Made by a program: the position numbers and the translations under genes. A stretch of DNA of 64,000 bases from positions 1 through 64,000 of the forward strand of contig CALDSK010000165.1 of NCBI GenBank assembly GCA_937911865.1, written 5' to 3'. Below are positions 1-8,799 of the stretch, piece by piece. The stretch's first letter is position 1; each line of letters begins with the position of its first letter. The notes under the pieces were generated by a model. The model was not told where the DNA came from. It did no database searches and saw only the letters and a program-made list of their open reading frames with translations. Source of the DNA: an uncultured Synechococcus sp. (GTDB lineage Bacteria; Cyanobacteriota; Cyanobacteriia; Phormidesmidales; Phormidesmidaceae).

Positions 1-135
1 AGCACTCGCCATCACATCGTGGCCTTTGATGACTATCGGAATAGACTGCTGCTGTATGGGTGTAGGCTCGGTGTAACCCTGGTCGGCGATCGCTCGCAAA
101 ATTTCGGCCCGCAGACCGAGAGATTCAAAAGACAT
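1..135 (-). CDS. DEAD-box RNA helicase, N-terminal fragment (RhlE/CrhR-like)
   Basis: This is the first 45 codons of a minus-strand gene that runs off the left edge. The translation opens MSFESLGL and contains [14 protein letters not shown], the Q motif that lies upstream of the Walker A motif in DEAD-box helicases, followed by DVMASA, which in this family leads into QTGTGKT. Such enzymes unwind RNA duplexes using ATP; in cyanobacteria the RhlE-like CrhR is redox- and cold-responsive, but I cannot tell from this fragment whether this is CrhR. The start is the first ATG after an unusual structured leader (see 149-276). No good Shine-Dalgarno sequence lies directly upstream. Confidence 0.85.
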   Translation of the reverse strand, partial: MSFESLGLRAEILRAIADQGYTEPTPIQQQSIPIVIKGHDVMASA

Positions 136-148
136 AGTTCTAAAAAAG

Positions 149-276
149 GAATTGCTCTTAGGCAATTCTGAGGTGCCCTATCATCTCGCGCTGCTTTGAG
201 GTCTAAGCAGATAGAGCCCAAGGGGACTACATCTAAACGTTCAAAAAAGGTGGCGAAACTAGCCTAAGAGCAATTC
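149..276 (-). promoter_or_regulatory. Leader of the helicase gene with two competing stem-loops
   Basis: Fourteen bases at 149-162 (GAATTGCTCTTAGG on the plus strand) are the exact reverse complement of 263-276, so the two can form a long-range stem around about 100 nt. The inner arm can also fold locally: GAATTGC at 149-155 pairs with GCAATTC at 162-168 over a 6-nt loop. The two folds share bases and exclude each other. The local hairpin ends about 13 nt before the helicase ATG on the transcript. The repeats are seen directly; a switch that controls helicase translation is an inference. Confidence 0.5.
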
Positions 277-410
277 GTCAAAAAGGTCAGTACTCAGTAA
301 GTACTTCATGCATCAGCCGATTTAAACTGGACATGGTATCGCTGAGGTAGTTTTACCAGCGATTGCGCAGACTAGATGCGCGAGCAATCATACTAGCAGA
401 CTTTACTTAG

Positions 411-450
411 CCAAACCGTACGGAGTCAAACCGTACATGGCCAAACCGTT
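411..450. repeat. Tandem repeat, 15-nt unit, 2.7 copies
   Basis: The units are CCAAACCGTACGGAG, TCAAACCGTACATGG and CCAAACCGTT. The repeat sits immediately beyond the stop codon of the hydrolase gene. It is one of many short tandem repeats at gene ends in this window. Confidence 0.8.
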
Positions 451-452
451 AT

Positions 453-1451
453 CTAGCTCGCCTGAGCGGTAACAACGCTTGCTTCTAGCCAATTCACCAG
501 GTCTGCAACGACCGTATCGGCGTCCAAGTCGTTGTGGGGCTCGTGGTAGCTGCCCGGGTAGATGGCGATGGTTTTATTCGGACTTTGAATTTGCTGATAG
601 ATCTTGCGCGTGCCGTCTGGAGCCACAATCGGATCGGCTTCTCCATGGGTGAGTAGCACAGGTAGCGCCAGTTCCTGAATATGGGTCTTTACCCAGTCGA
701 TCGTGCTAAGCGTTTCGCTTCCCCAGCGCAGCGTAACATAGGGGTGAGTCAGCGGATCATGCATAGTTTGCTGACACACGCCTTGATCGCGAGAGAGACC
801 ATCTTTGCAAAGCCCCATTTTGACGCTCACTCTCGGCAAAATGCCAGAGAGCAGCCTGGCTAAAACAATTCGAATAGCACTTGCTGTGCTGTCCATCGGC
901 TGAATAGGCGGGGCGCTGACGACCAGTCCACTGAGTCTTAACGCCTCAAATTCGGGCATTTGAGCATTGCGCAGGGCATGGTCTAGCACAATCAAACCAC
1001 CCAAGCTGTGGCCCATTAAAAACAGGGGCGCGGTTGGCTCTTGCTGACGTACAAGCTGTAAAAAGGCTTGCGTGTTGTCTCGATAGTCTTTCCAGCTGTT
1101 GATGTGGCCGCGCTGCCCTTCTGACTTACCGTGCCCCTGGTTATCGAAGCCAAAGACGGCATATCCGGCCGCGGTTAAGCCTTTGACGACTGAGCAGTAA
1201 CGGCCCGAATGTTCGCCCAATCCGTGCACGATGGCCAGTATGCCTTTAATGGGCCGTGTCCTTTGACAGCCTGTTTGACGAATATGACCCGAGGGTCTGA
1301 CTGCATTCTTAGAGACAGCTTTTTTAGCGGTCGTTTCTTTAGGGACCGTTTCTTTAGGGACCGTGTCTGGATACCAGCTCTGATAGAAAAGTTGCAGGCC
1401 GCGTGAGCCACTAAAGGTTCCTTGAGGATGACGAGTCTGAATCGAATTCAT
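453..1451 (-). CDS. Alpha/beta hydrolase, monoacylglycerol lipase-like
   Basis: The 332-aa protein has the serine hydrolase nucleophile elbow GHSLGG, an upstream HGLGEHSGRY oxyanion-region motif, the NQGHGKSEGQRGH segment typical of the monoacylglycerol lipase/lysophospholipase (Hydrolase_4) family, an acid-region HGEADPIV and a late histidine in GSYHEPHND. It probably hydrolyses a lipid ester in the cytosol; the substrate is not visible. Between residues about 30 and 70 there is an insert of near-repeats (KETVPKETTAKKAVSKNAV) that interrupts the first strand region and looks like expansion of a short DNA repeat rather than a domain. The gene is convergent with nothing; the large fusion gene upstream is on the same strand 82 nt away. 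Confidence 0.85.
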   Translation of the reverse strand: MNSIQTRHPQGTFSGSRGLQLFYQSWYPDTVPKETVPKETTAKKAVSKNAVRPSGHIRQTGCQRTRPIKGILAIVHGLGEHSGRYCSVVKGLTAAGYAVFGFDNQGHGKSEGQRGHINSWKDYRDNTQAFLQLVRQQEPTAPLFLMGHSLGGLIVLDHALRNAQMPEFEALRLSGLVVSAPPIQPMDSTASAIRIVLARLLSGILPRVSVKMGLCKDGLSRDQGVCQQTMHDPLTHPYVTLRWGSETLSTIDWVKTHIQELALPVLLTHGEADPIVAPDGTRKIYQQIQSPNKTIAIYPGSYHEPHNDLDADTVVADLVNWLEASVVTAQAS

Positions 1452-1533
1452 TAGGGCGATTGCGGCGAGGCTAGGTGGTCAAAATCTAGAGCGGTTTTGA
1501 TCGGATTGAGTTTAAGTAGAGGTGTAGTTAAAT

Positions 1534-4500
1534 TTACAAGATTTCGATGGTCCCGCGCTGTCCATCAATACGAACACGCTGCCCAGTAGCAAGCTTGTGG
1601 GTAGCATCGGTCACGTCCATAACAGCAGGTATGCCATATTCTCGCGCAACAATGGCGCCGTGAGAGAGCTGACCGCCCACTTCTGCAATCAGCCCACCGA
1701 TTCTGGCTAATAACGGAGACCAGCCAGCATCGGTATAGGGCACGACCAAAATGGTTTGAGCATCAATGTCGCTCATAGTATCGGTTAGACGTTCCAGCAC
1801 TTGAACAGTGCCCTCTACCTTGCCAGCGCTGGCACCAATGCCTGTGAGTGTGCCAGAAGCAGTAGGTGGCAGGCTAAAGGTTTCAGGGACAGCAGCCGAA
1901 TCGCTCTGGCCATATATCAAGTAGGGTACCCGGTGTGCTTTCTGGCGCTCCCACTGAGCTTTTTCTGTATGAATCTTGAGTCGTAGCTCAGAAATAGGCT
2001 GGGGCTGCTTCAGCTGGTTTTGGATCTCTAGCCAGGTCAGAAAAAAAAGATCGCCTTGAGCTTCCAGCTTGTCAGCACTCAACCAGCGACTCTCTAGCTC
2101 TACAAAGCAGCTCCTTAGTGCTGCGAGCAGTCGGTCGTAAACTTCGGCAACCTGACCTTTCAGGTTGAGTCTGGCTTGAACCTGTCGTATCTTCCTACTA
2201 CTTTTCTTCGCTGGGGTATCGAGGCGTTGGCTCTGGCTAGGGCTAGGGCTCTGGCTGGGGCTCTGGCTAGGGCTCTGGGTTGAACTTTGAGTAGACGCCT
2301 GAGCTGGCACGCTGGTTTCTGGGTTAAGCATGAACTGGGCAAGCAGTTCGCGTACCGGCTGGGGCGATTCGAGCCAGGTAGGAACAGCAATGTCAGTAGC
2401 AACTTCGCTGAGGTAGCCGTAGGTGTCGAGGAATTGATCTAGCCTATCGAACAGAAGATGGCCTTCGGGGTGTTCAGCGATCGCAGCGAATAGAGAAGCA
2501 CTCGTGTTGAAGGGTTCCGTTTGCTCAGCGCCTGGCTCGACAGGAGACTTTAGTCCAAGCTGTGACAGGAGCGACAGCAAGGTATCTCCAAAAGAGGTGC
2601 GCAGCTGCACGGCTATCTGTTTCAGTTCTTCTAATGCTCGCACCTCAGGGTTCTGGCTACCGTCTAGCTCAGTCAAATCAACCTTCAGCAGCGCCTGCCG
2701 TAGTGCCAAACTAAGCGGGGCCAGAATGTTGAAATAGGTCGCGCGTTCCAAAAGCGTCAAGATCTTTTTAATTCGCTGGGCAATCTCAGCCTCTGAAAAT
2801 GCCGTAACCGGCTGCTCTTTCCATTCGATTAGCGCAGGGGCAAACTCAAGGCGGTTTTCTAGCGCAAACTGCTGGGGTAAGCGATTTTCCTGACGCCACA
2901 GTCTGACGAGGCCCGGTAAATTTCTCAGCGTTGTCAGCAGCGGCGGCTTCTGAAACTTAGCACCTCGGGTCAAAAATTCTAAGCTGTCTGGTGGCAACCC
3001 CATCCGCGTAAAGATGTCACCTAATAACGTCGCATTGAAATAGGCCCTGGCATAGTGCAGGGTCGCCGTTTGAGAAAAGTCTAGTCCGCCTGCTCGCGCT
3101 TTGAGGACGATCGTAAACAAGTCACCCCATACCCCACAAGTCAGAGGACAATTGATTGACCAGGTGAGCGGCCGAATGACGCCTGGAATGACCTCTGCTG
3201 CAATTTTGCGCGTCCAAATGGGCATTAGCGTCGTCACCGGACGGCTTTGCAGTACCCAAATTTGTTCTCCATCAAAGGTCCACTCAATGTCTTGAGGAAT
3301 GCCATGAAAGCGGCCCTCTATGTGCCTGGCCAGATAGGCAACTCGCTGAATCAGGTCTTTCGGCGCTTGACCTATCCCCTCAACAGGTAGCGTCATATCT
3401 ACTGGCATCTGCCAGCCGCTATCGGCTTCAATCTCGCCGACGCCAACCCGATAGCACTCTGGTGTAATTTGGCCAGAAACGACCCGGCTCGCATCCCCTG
3501 GCAGCGCTTCAACGACGACGGTATCACCCGCATGCGCGACGGGATCTCGGCTAAAAACCACGCCCGAAAAAACGCCAAAAATATGCGGCTGCACCAGCAC
3601 ATTCATTTGGCCGTCAGGAATGTCGTGATCCTGCCTGTAGCGAACGGCAGAAGGCGCGTTATAGGCGTTCAGGCAAACGGTGATGGCCCTTTCTAATCCT
3701 TCTGGGCTGGTAATTTCAGTCACCGATACATACTGGCCAGCGGCGGAGGCATTGAGCGTGTCTTCTCCAGCGGCAGAAGATCTCGCTACCACGGTGATGC
3801 CTTGACTATTCTTTTCTACTTTCGCTGCCTTCTTGGCACGCTTAGGCGTCAGACCCGCGTGAGGAAAGACTGTTGAGATGAGCGCACTCGGATCATCGCC
3901 TGCGGCGAGAACGTAACCTGGTGGAACCGGGTAGCCCCAAGCGTGAAGCTGAGAGAGCGTGGCAGCTTTGGGACCTACCTTACTTGTGGGGAGTACAGAG
4001 GTCAGGGCATTGAGGGCGCGATCGCCTTGAAAGAAACGAAACATACGGCGAGATTGCCTGTCACTATGGGTGGTCGCCAGCTCTAAATCATCTGGAATTT
4101 TATGATATATCCAAGCCACTAAGCCGGATAAGCAGCCCACAATCAGCACCCGCATACCATCGGTTGGGTGGCGCAATGCGGTCAAGACTGGCATTAGCAC
4201 CAGCACAAACAGCTTCCCCTGCTGCTGCATCCGGAGCAGGGTGAAACTGATCAGGCTAATTAAAAAAGTCAGCCCGGCAACCACCGGATCGTAAACAAAA
4301 AAGCCCCAGGCGATGTTAGTCGTCCCAGCGCCCTGGCTGCCCCAGTAGCGGCCCATCACCAAAAACATCAGCGAAATGACTGGCCAAATGGCATCACTGC
4401 CAAAGAAATAGCGGGCCAGCAGCACTGCGAAAATGCCTTTGAAGGCCTCGGCAGCGACCGATAGCAGTCCGACAGGTGTGCCTCCGTGGTAAAAGGCGGC

Positions 4501-4638
4501 AGAGACGCTGACATTGCCAGTTCCTAGCTGTTTGAGCTGTTTGCCAGTTAACAAGCGCACAATCCAACCCGTGAGCGGCAGCGCCCCTAGCGCTGGAACA
4601 ATCGTAAAGATGAGCAAGGCACCAAGGACTTCGGCCAT
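1534..4638 (-). CDS. PlsY-like membrane domain fused to PEP-synthase-like phosphotransferase
   Basis: This 1034-aa protein joins two families. Residues about 1-190 are a multi-helix membrane domain resembling the acyl-phosphate:glycerol-3-phosphate acyltransferase PlsY, with the LGTGNVSVSAAFYHGG loop. Residues about 215-490 resemble the ATP-grasp domain of pyruvate phosphate dikinase/PEP synthase: KVGPKAATLSQL, VVARSSAAGEDTLNASAAG, and DIEWTFDGEQIWVLQSRPVT. The last 90 residues are the PEP-utiliser swivelling domain with the phosphohistidine motif GGQLSHGAIVAREYGIPA. The PlsY glycine-rich second motif (usually GGKG after a GH pair) reads GRYWGSQGAGTTN here, so acyltransfer may be altered or lost. 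A low-complexity Ser/Gln/Pro linker lies near residues 780-810. Function is unknown; coupling of a phosphotransfer cycle to membrane lipid chemistry is an inference. Confidence 0.8.
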   Translation of the reverse strand: MAEVLGALLIFTIVPALGALPLTGWIVRLLTGKQLKQLGTGNVSVSAAFYHGGTPVGLLSVAAEAFKGIFAVLLARYFFGSDAIWPVISLMFLVMGRYWGSQGAGTTNIAWGFFVYDPVVAGLTFLISLISFTLLRMQQQGKLFVLVLMPVLTALRHPTDGMRVLIVGCLSGLVAWIYHKIPDDLELATTHSDRQSRRMFRFFQGDRALNALTSVLPTSKVGPKAATLSQLHAWGYPVPPGYVLAAGDDPSALISTVFPHAGLTPKRAKKAAKVEKNSQGITVVARSSAAGEDTLNASAAGQYVSVTEITSPEGLERAITVCLNAYNAPSAVRYRQDHDIPDGQMNVLVQPHIFGVFSGVVFSRDPVAHAGDTVVVEALPGDASRVVSGQITPECYRVGVGEIEADSGWQMPVDMTLPVEGIGQAPKDLIQRVAYLARHIEGRFHGIPQDIEWTFDGEQIWVLQSRPVTTLMPIWTRKIAAEVIPGVIRPLTWSINCPLTCGVWGDLFTIVLKARAGGLDFSQTATLHYARAYFNATLLGDIFTRMGLPPDSLEFLTRGAKFQKPPLLTTLRNLPGLVRLWRQENRLPQQFALENRLEFAPALIEWKEQPVTAFSEAEIAQRIKKILTLLERATYFNILAPLSLALRQALLKVDLTELDGSQNPEVRALEELKQIAVQLRTSFGDTLLSLLSQLGLKSPVEPGAEQTEPFNTSASLFAAIAEHPEGHLLFDRLDQFLDTYGYLSEVATDIAVPTWLESPQPVRELLAQFMLNPETSVPAQASTQSSTQSPSQSPSQSPSPSQSQRLDTPAKKSSRKIRQVQARLNLKGQVAEVYDRLLAALRSCFVELESRWLSADKLEAQGDLFFLTWLEIQNQLKQPQPISELRLKIHTEKAQWERQKAHRVPYLIYGQSDSAAVPETFSLPPTASGTLTGIGASAGKVEGTVQVLERLTDTMSDIDAQTILVVPYTDAGWSPLLARIGGLIAEVGGQLSHGAIVAREYGIPAVMDVTDATHKLATGQRVRIDGQRGTIEIL
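2218..2300. repeat. Ser/Gln/Pro-coding short repeat inside the PlsY-PEPS fusion
   Basis: The plus strand repeats GGCTCTGGCTAGGGCT-like units, which on the coding strand give a linker of alternating Gln, Ser, Pro and Thr (QSPSQSPSQSPSPSQSQ). The length stays a multiple of three, so the frame is preserved. It separates the PEP-synthase middle region from the C-terminal part. Confidence 0.7.
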
Positions 4639-4800
4639 TGGGGAAGTTACCAGTAAGAGTCAAACCAGCAAGTTGAGCTGCTTATTCGATCTTATGGCTG
4701 TAGCGAGAAGTTGGTTCGATAGCTTCTAGATCTATTAACAAGCGCAGACCATAGGGCAGACCATAGGCTAGTTACAAAGAACAAAACACAGCATAAAAAA

Positions 4801-4826
4801 GACTGGAGCCAGCGCTGGCTCCAGTC
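4801..4826. terminator. Perfect 26-nt palindrome with flanking A/T tracts
   Basis: The sequence GACTGGAGCCAGC is followed directly by its exact reverse complement. On the minus strand it follows the htpX stop by 28 nt and runs into six T residues (plus-strand A tract 4795-4800), the form of an intrinsic terminator. A TTTT on the plus side makes it usable in both directions. Confidence 0.8.
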
Positions 4827-4854
4827 TTTTAACGATTTAGCAGCGTCAGGCGGT

Positions 4855-5739
4855 TTAGCGGTTGAAAGAAACTGCACTGCCAGCCAACTGTGTTTGCTCA
4901 ATCTCTAGCAGGCGCGCAACGCGATCATCGGTAGAAGGGTGAGTAGAAAATAGGCTTCTAAACATCTGCTGAGGCAGCGCGTTCACAATCAACAGCGGCT
5001 CAAAAGCGGGATTGGCATCCATGGGCATCCGCTGAGCGCTAGCCTCTAGTCTTTTCAGCGCGCTTGCTAACGCGCGAGGGTTTCCAGTTAGTTTGGCTGC
5101 ACCTGCATCGGCGGCAAACTCTCGTGTACGAGAGATGCCCATCTGAATAATCGTTGCAGCCATCGGCGCCAGAAAAATAGTGGCCATCATGGCAATAGGG
5201 TTTGCGCCACCGCCTTCACGATTGCGATTGCCGCCAAAGAACATACTGTACTGAAGCATTTGAGCAAGAAAGGCGATCGCCCCACCAATCGTCGCGGCCA
5301 CTGCCTGCGTCAGCGTATCGCGATTAATAATATGCGTCAGCTCATGAGCCAGTACCGCTTCAAGCTCCTCTTCTGAGAGCGCTTTGACAATCCCTTCTGT
5401 CACAGCCACGGCTGCATGCTCAGGATCTCGGCCGGTCGCAAACGCGTTAGCCGCAGCGCCTGGCACAACATACACGCCCGGCATCGGGATTTGGGCTCGC
5501 TCAGCTAGGCGCTCTACCATGTTGTAAATAGCGGGTGCCTGCGCTCGACTAACTGGCTGGGCTTTATAAGCATTCAGCGCGATTTTGTCGGAGTAGAACC
5601 AGGAACCAAAGTTAGTGACGGCGGCTATTCCTAAACCCATTACCGCACCCGACGGTCCATAGAGCGAGTAGCCAATGACGACCAGCAACCCTGAAAGCAG
5701 GGCCAATAATGCAACTGTTTTAAACTGACCTTTGCCCAT
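4855..5739 (-). CDS. htpX: HtpX-type membrane zinc metalloprotease (M48)
   Basis: The 294-aa protein carries the zinc motif HELTH at residues 132-136, two N-terminal hydrophobic helices and a further hydrophobic pair around residues 145-195, the layout of HtpX. GAAANAFATGRDPEHAAVAV upstream of the motif is also characteristic. HtpX degrades misfolded membrane proteins alongside FtsH. The ATG at 5739 is preceded by a strong GGAGA Shine-Dalgarno. The gene ends at the palindromic terminator at 4801. Confidence 0.93.
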   Translation of the reverse strand: MGKGQFKTVALLALLSGLLVVIGYSLYGPSGAVMGLGIAAVTNFGSWFYSDKIALNAYKAQPVSRAQAPAIYNMVERLAERAQIPMPGVYVVPGAAANAFATGRDPEHAAVAVTEGIVKALSEEELEAVLAHELTHIINRDTLTQAVAATIGGAIAFLAQMLQYSMFFGGNRNREGGGANPIAMMATIFLAPMAATIIQMGISRTREFAADAGAAKLTGNPRALASALKRLEASAQRMPMDANPAFEPLLIVNALPQQMFRSLFSTHPSTDDRVARLLEIEQTQLAGSAVSFNR

Positions 5740-5918
5740 GGGGTATCTCCTTTGTATTTTGGGGATCTTGAGGTGAAGTGTTGAGTGGCAACCGAATAAT
5801 CGTCATTGTAAAAAGATAAATAGAGCTTATGTCTTCTACCTTGAGGATAGAAAATCACTCACTCTTTTTATCGACTCGTCTCTATCTACACATCTCTATT
5901 TTGTAAGGATCCATCGTC

Positions 5919-6875
5919 ATGATTCGCATCGCCCGGGCCGCGCTTATTAAACACAAGCTTTCCTCACGTAAAGGTAAAGCCCAAGGGCTGAGTTCACTGG
6001 CGGTGGCTGTTTTGTTTTTATCAGGGATGACGGTGCCGGCGATCGCACAAACGCTGGAATCCAAAAAGCACACAGCGGCAACCCCTTCTGCTACGCCCAA
6101 CTCAAATGAGGCTTTCCCCGAATCGGCACAGCAATCCCCTCAGCTAGAGGCCGAGATCGAGCGGCTCATCGCACAGCTGATTAACGAAGAAATTCAGCAC
6201 TGGAGCCCCGCGCAGAAAGACGCGCTGCAAACCATGAAGGCGCTAGAGCTAAAAGAAGGCGACCTTGTAGCGCTTGTAGGCCCATCTGCTGATGAGCTGC
6301 ACAATAAAGCGAAAACCGACAAAAAGCTCGCTCAAAAGCTTTCTCAGCTCAACGCCGCTGGAATTTCCAACGAAGAGGCGCTTAAGCTTGCACCGATGGT
6401 TTTGCTGAGTAGATACCTATTCAACATCGGTAGAGCGGCGCTCTGGGGCGGTGTTGTTTCGGCTATTCACTCTGCTGATTTAGACTATCCGGCACTCCTC
6501 GGTGCGCTGACATCTGGTGATACGGCTCAATTTACGTCTCTATTGAGCGAAGGGCTGAGTAGCCAGAACTCCTTCACAACGCTGGTAAGTTCCGCGGCCA
6601 CCTTTGCCTGCGGCTCAGCGACGCTCGACTTCACCCCCAGACTGTGCAGCCGCTTTGCCAGTGGAATGCAGAAAATTTTCAGCAGAATCGAGCGCTCTGA
6701 ACGAAGTTCGGCCACTCGACCGACTGCTCGACCAACCGGAGACGCAGACGCGCCGTCTGCCAGAACGCCTAGACCGTCGCTTAGAACGCCTAGGCCAGCG
6801 TCAGATAGAACCGAGTCGAACAGCACGCGATCGCGCTTGCTTCAAACCCTCAGCACACCCCTAGCCGCCGAGTGA
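5919..6875 (+). CDS. Exported hypothetical protein with Arg/Pro-rich tail
   Basis: I do not recognise a family. The 318-aa product has a basic N-terminus, a hydrophobic core (SSLAVAVLFLSGMTVPAIAQ) and an AIAQ-type cleavage site near residue 44, so it is probably exported. The mature part is helical and charged (residues about 70-160), then a hydrophobic glycine/alanine-rich stretch (about 165-235), and two cysteines near 231 and 243. The last 60 residues are a low-complexity RPTARPTGD/TPRPSLRTPRPAS tail. It starts after an AAGGA Shine-Dalgarno and is divergent from htpX. Confidence 0.7.
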   Translation: MIRIARAALIKHKLSSRKGKAQGLSSLAVAVLFLSGMTVPAIAQTLESKKHTAATPSATPNSNEAFPESAQQSPQLEAEIERLIAQLINEEIQHWSPAQKDALQTMKALELKEGDLVALVGPSADELHNKAKTDKKLAQKLSQLNAAGISNEEALKLAPMVLLSRYLFNIGRAALWGGVVSAIHSADLDYPALLGALTSGDTAQFTSLLSEGLSSQNSFTTLVSSAATFACGSATLDFTPRLCSRFASGMQKIFSRIERSERSSATRPTARPTGDADAPSARTPRPSLRTPRPASDRTESNSTRSRLLQTLSTPLAAE

Positions 6876-6977
6876 TTCGATTGCAGATTAATCGGCTGCC
6901 TGCTGCCCTGGCACGCTAAGCTATAAACCAATAGCACAGCACCTTTAGCCGCTCATTCAAGCAGCCGACTCTAACGT

Positions 6978-7856
6978 ATGAAGCCTTCTACCAAGCAACC
7001 TGTCCACTCGCAGTTATGGAAGCGCTTTAAACGCAACTTCATTTGGCTGGGCTTGCTAGCGATTATTTGGCTGACATGCAGTGCTCAAGCCGCCGCCGAA
7101 ACACTGACTGATCGTCAGCAATCTTTTCCAAACTGGCAAAGCAAGCCAACTTTAAGAGCGTCAGAAGGTGATTTGGTTTATCCCAAATGGATGGCAGGAG
7201 ACTGGCGAATGACCTCCACGCTAATCGATATGGTGGCTCCGCTCGCGCCTGAAATTGTGACGCCAGGGTTTGAAGGCAACCGGCAGTTTTTGCACAAGGC
7301 GATTCCTGCTGAGATTCGCTTTGTGTCTAAAGCAGTGGCTAGAGGCCGCTTTCTTAATCAAACGCTGCCAGCGATTTTATCTGGCGATGACGATGATGAG
7401 GTTGAGGTGGTTTCTGATCGAGCATTTAATGGACTAAGCCTAGCAAGAGCCTACCTGGGCGAAGACTGGGTAAAAGCAGTCAAAGTTGATCCAGACAATC
7501 CAAACCGGCAAATTACGTTCTTAAAGGACAACCAGCAGCTAATTTCGACAGTGACCGGACGAACGGTAGAAACGCCCAACGCAGGCTCTTTTGCCACCAC
7601 TGAGGTTTTTCAGCAATTCTTTCGTAACGCCAAGAATGCAGACGAAACGCCTGCGGCGTATCTCAACGAGGTCGAAAACACAACCGTTTATCGCAAGCGC
7701 TCAGACCCTAATTTTCCTATCGCGGCTGACCAAATTACGGCAATTTATCTGTCCCCGCAAGACCCATCCTATTTCAAGGCTAAAGACAAGCCGGTTGCCC
7801 TGTACCGCTATCAGCTGTCCTTTACGCCGATGACTCGTGTGAGGGAATCGAACTGA
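6978..7856 (+). CDS. Exported protein of the cyanobacterial/plastid DUF6816 type
   Basis: The 292-aa product has a signal peptide (hydrophobic residues about 21-38, AQAAAE cleavage region). The segment YPKWMAGDWRMTSTLIDMV followed by APLAPEIVTPGFEGNRQ resembles a conserved cyanobacterial family of unknown function that I recall as DUF6816; the assignment is from memory and not certain. It is likely lumenal or periplasmic. It follows the previous exported protein by 102 nt on the same strand and may be cotranscribed. No catalytic motif is apparent. Confidence 0.6.
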   Translation: MKPSTKQPVHSQLWKRFKRNFIWLGLLAIIWLTCSAQAAAETLTDRQQSFPNWQSKPTLRASEGDLVYPKWMAGDWRMTSTLIDMVAPLAPEIVTPGFEGNRQFLHKAIPAEIRFVSKAVARGRFLNQTLPAILSGDDDDEVEVVSDRAFNGLSLARAYLGEDWVKAVKVDPDNPNRQITFLKDNQQLISTVTGRTVETPNAGSFATTEVFQQFFRNAKNADETPAAYLNEVENTTVYRKRSDPNFPIAADQITAIYLSPQDPSYFKAKDKPVALYRYQLSFTPMTRVRESN

Positions 7857-7904
7857 TTTCTGTTGGAGTAGCTGAATAGGAATCGCTCTATTGTCATCTG
7901 GGCT

Positions 7905-8699
7905 CTATCGTCGTCTGGAACGATAGTCGTCATTTCGAGGATAGTCTCGGTCGTTGTAGTCTCGGTCGTTGTAGCCTCGGTCGTCGTAGCCTCGGTCGTC
8001 GTAGCCACCATCGTTGGGTGGCCGTCTGTCGTGGCGGTCATCGTAATAGGGTTGATCTCTGTAAGGTCGATCGTCATAGTTGGGCTGTGGTCTGCCCTGT
8101 TGTTGGGAACCGTCGTAGGGTCTGTTGCCGTACTGGCGCTCATCGTAGTAGCGCTCGTCGTACCTGGGCCGGTCGTCGTAGGGATAGCGGCTATCTTGGC
8201 GGTAGTTTTGAGAGCGTGGCTCCTGAGCATATCGATTGGATTGCCACTGAGGAGGATGCCCTAAAATTGTGTTCTCTACATGCATCTTCAGCTGCTGTGA
8301 CATGCGTCTGAGCCCCTGACGCTCGTCCTGGCGAATAAAGGGCAAAAACACTTTAGATAAGATTCCTGAGAACAGCTCGCGATGAATATAGTGCGTTCTG
8401 CCGGGTACGTTCTCTCGCAGTTCAAACACATGCTCGCTCCGTAGGCCTGGAATGGTCGAAACCCAGCGCATCATATAGGGCGGACGTAGCATCGTAATCA
8501 CGGGCTGAAACTCGGTCTCTTCATCTCCTTCAAGCCGCTGCATCGCCAAAAAAATCTCATTGCCCCGCGCTATCCGCAAGCCTGGATCGCAGTCGTATAG
8601 AAACGTGTTCCAAAAGCGCCACTGATCTTTTCGCACAAGCGCGTCCCAAACCACACTTTGCGGTGCGTTGATATCGATTTCGCTATACAGAGAGGGCAT
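7905..8699 (-). CDS. SRPBCC-fold protein with Asp/Arg/Tyr repeat tail
   Basis: Residues 1-155 look like a SRPBCC (START-like) ligand-binding domain: YSEIDINAPQSVVWDALVRK at the N-terminus, WNTFL, then a C-terminal helix with FIRQDERQGLRRMSQQLK. Members bind hydrophobic ligands or act as cyclase/hydrolase-like proteins. Residues about 165-264 are a highly charged, probably disordered tail of Tyr-Asp-Asp-Arg repeats (YDDRGYDDRGYNDRDYNDRD), whose DNA is a 15-nt tandem repeat at 7944-8003. Such tails are candidates for RNA or protein condensation, but that is inference. The malic enzyme gene is divergent. Confidence 0.75.
   Translation of the reverse strand: MPSLYSEIDINAPQSVVWDALVRKDQWRFWNTFLYDCDPGLRIARGNEIFLAMQRLEGDEETEFQPVITMLRPPYMMRWVSTIPGLRSEHVFELRENVPGRTHYIHRELFSGILSKVFLPFIRQDERQGLRRMSQQLKMHVENTILGHPPQWQSNRYAQEPRSQNYRQDSRYPYDDRPRYDERYYDERQYGNRPYDGSQQQGRPQPNYDDRPYRDQPYYDDRHDRRPPNDGGYDDRGYDDRGYNDRDYNDRDYPRNDDYRSRRR
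7944..8003. repeat. 15-nt tandem repeat, 4 copies, inside a coding sequence
   Basis: The units are GTCTCGGTCGTTGTA (twice) and GCCTCGGTCGTCGTA (twice). They encode the Tyr-Asn/Asp-Asp-Arg-Asp/Gly pentapeptide tail of the SRPBCC protein on the minus strand. Confidence 0.85.
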
Positions 8700-8799
8700 G
8701 AGGCTTTACTTTATCCGTCATTATTTGCTTTACCATGCCATAGGCATCTATTTTTTATCTGCGTTCTTATACTTCTTTTCACCTTAGTTATTGCTACCC

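Larger units (their letters stand above)
136..452. other. Intergenic region between helicase and hydrolase genes
   Basis: This 317-nt gap contains the inverted repeats at 149-276 and a short tandem repeat at 411-450. It should hold the promoter of the minus-strand helicase gene. I see no further reading frame that I would call a gene; the 62-codon minus-strand frame across 33-221 overlaps the helicase start out of frame and has no recognisable content. Confidence 0.5.

Noticed and set aside
4660..4760. tRNA-like T-arm sequence GGTTCGAT
   Set aside because: No acceptor, D or anticodon stem can be formed around it.
8018..8311. Plus-strand frames opposite the SRPBCC tail
   Set aside because: They arise from the 15-nt repeat read in antisense.
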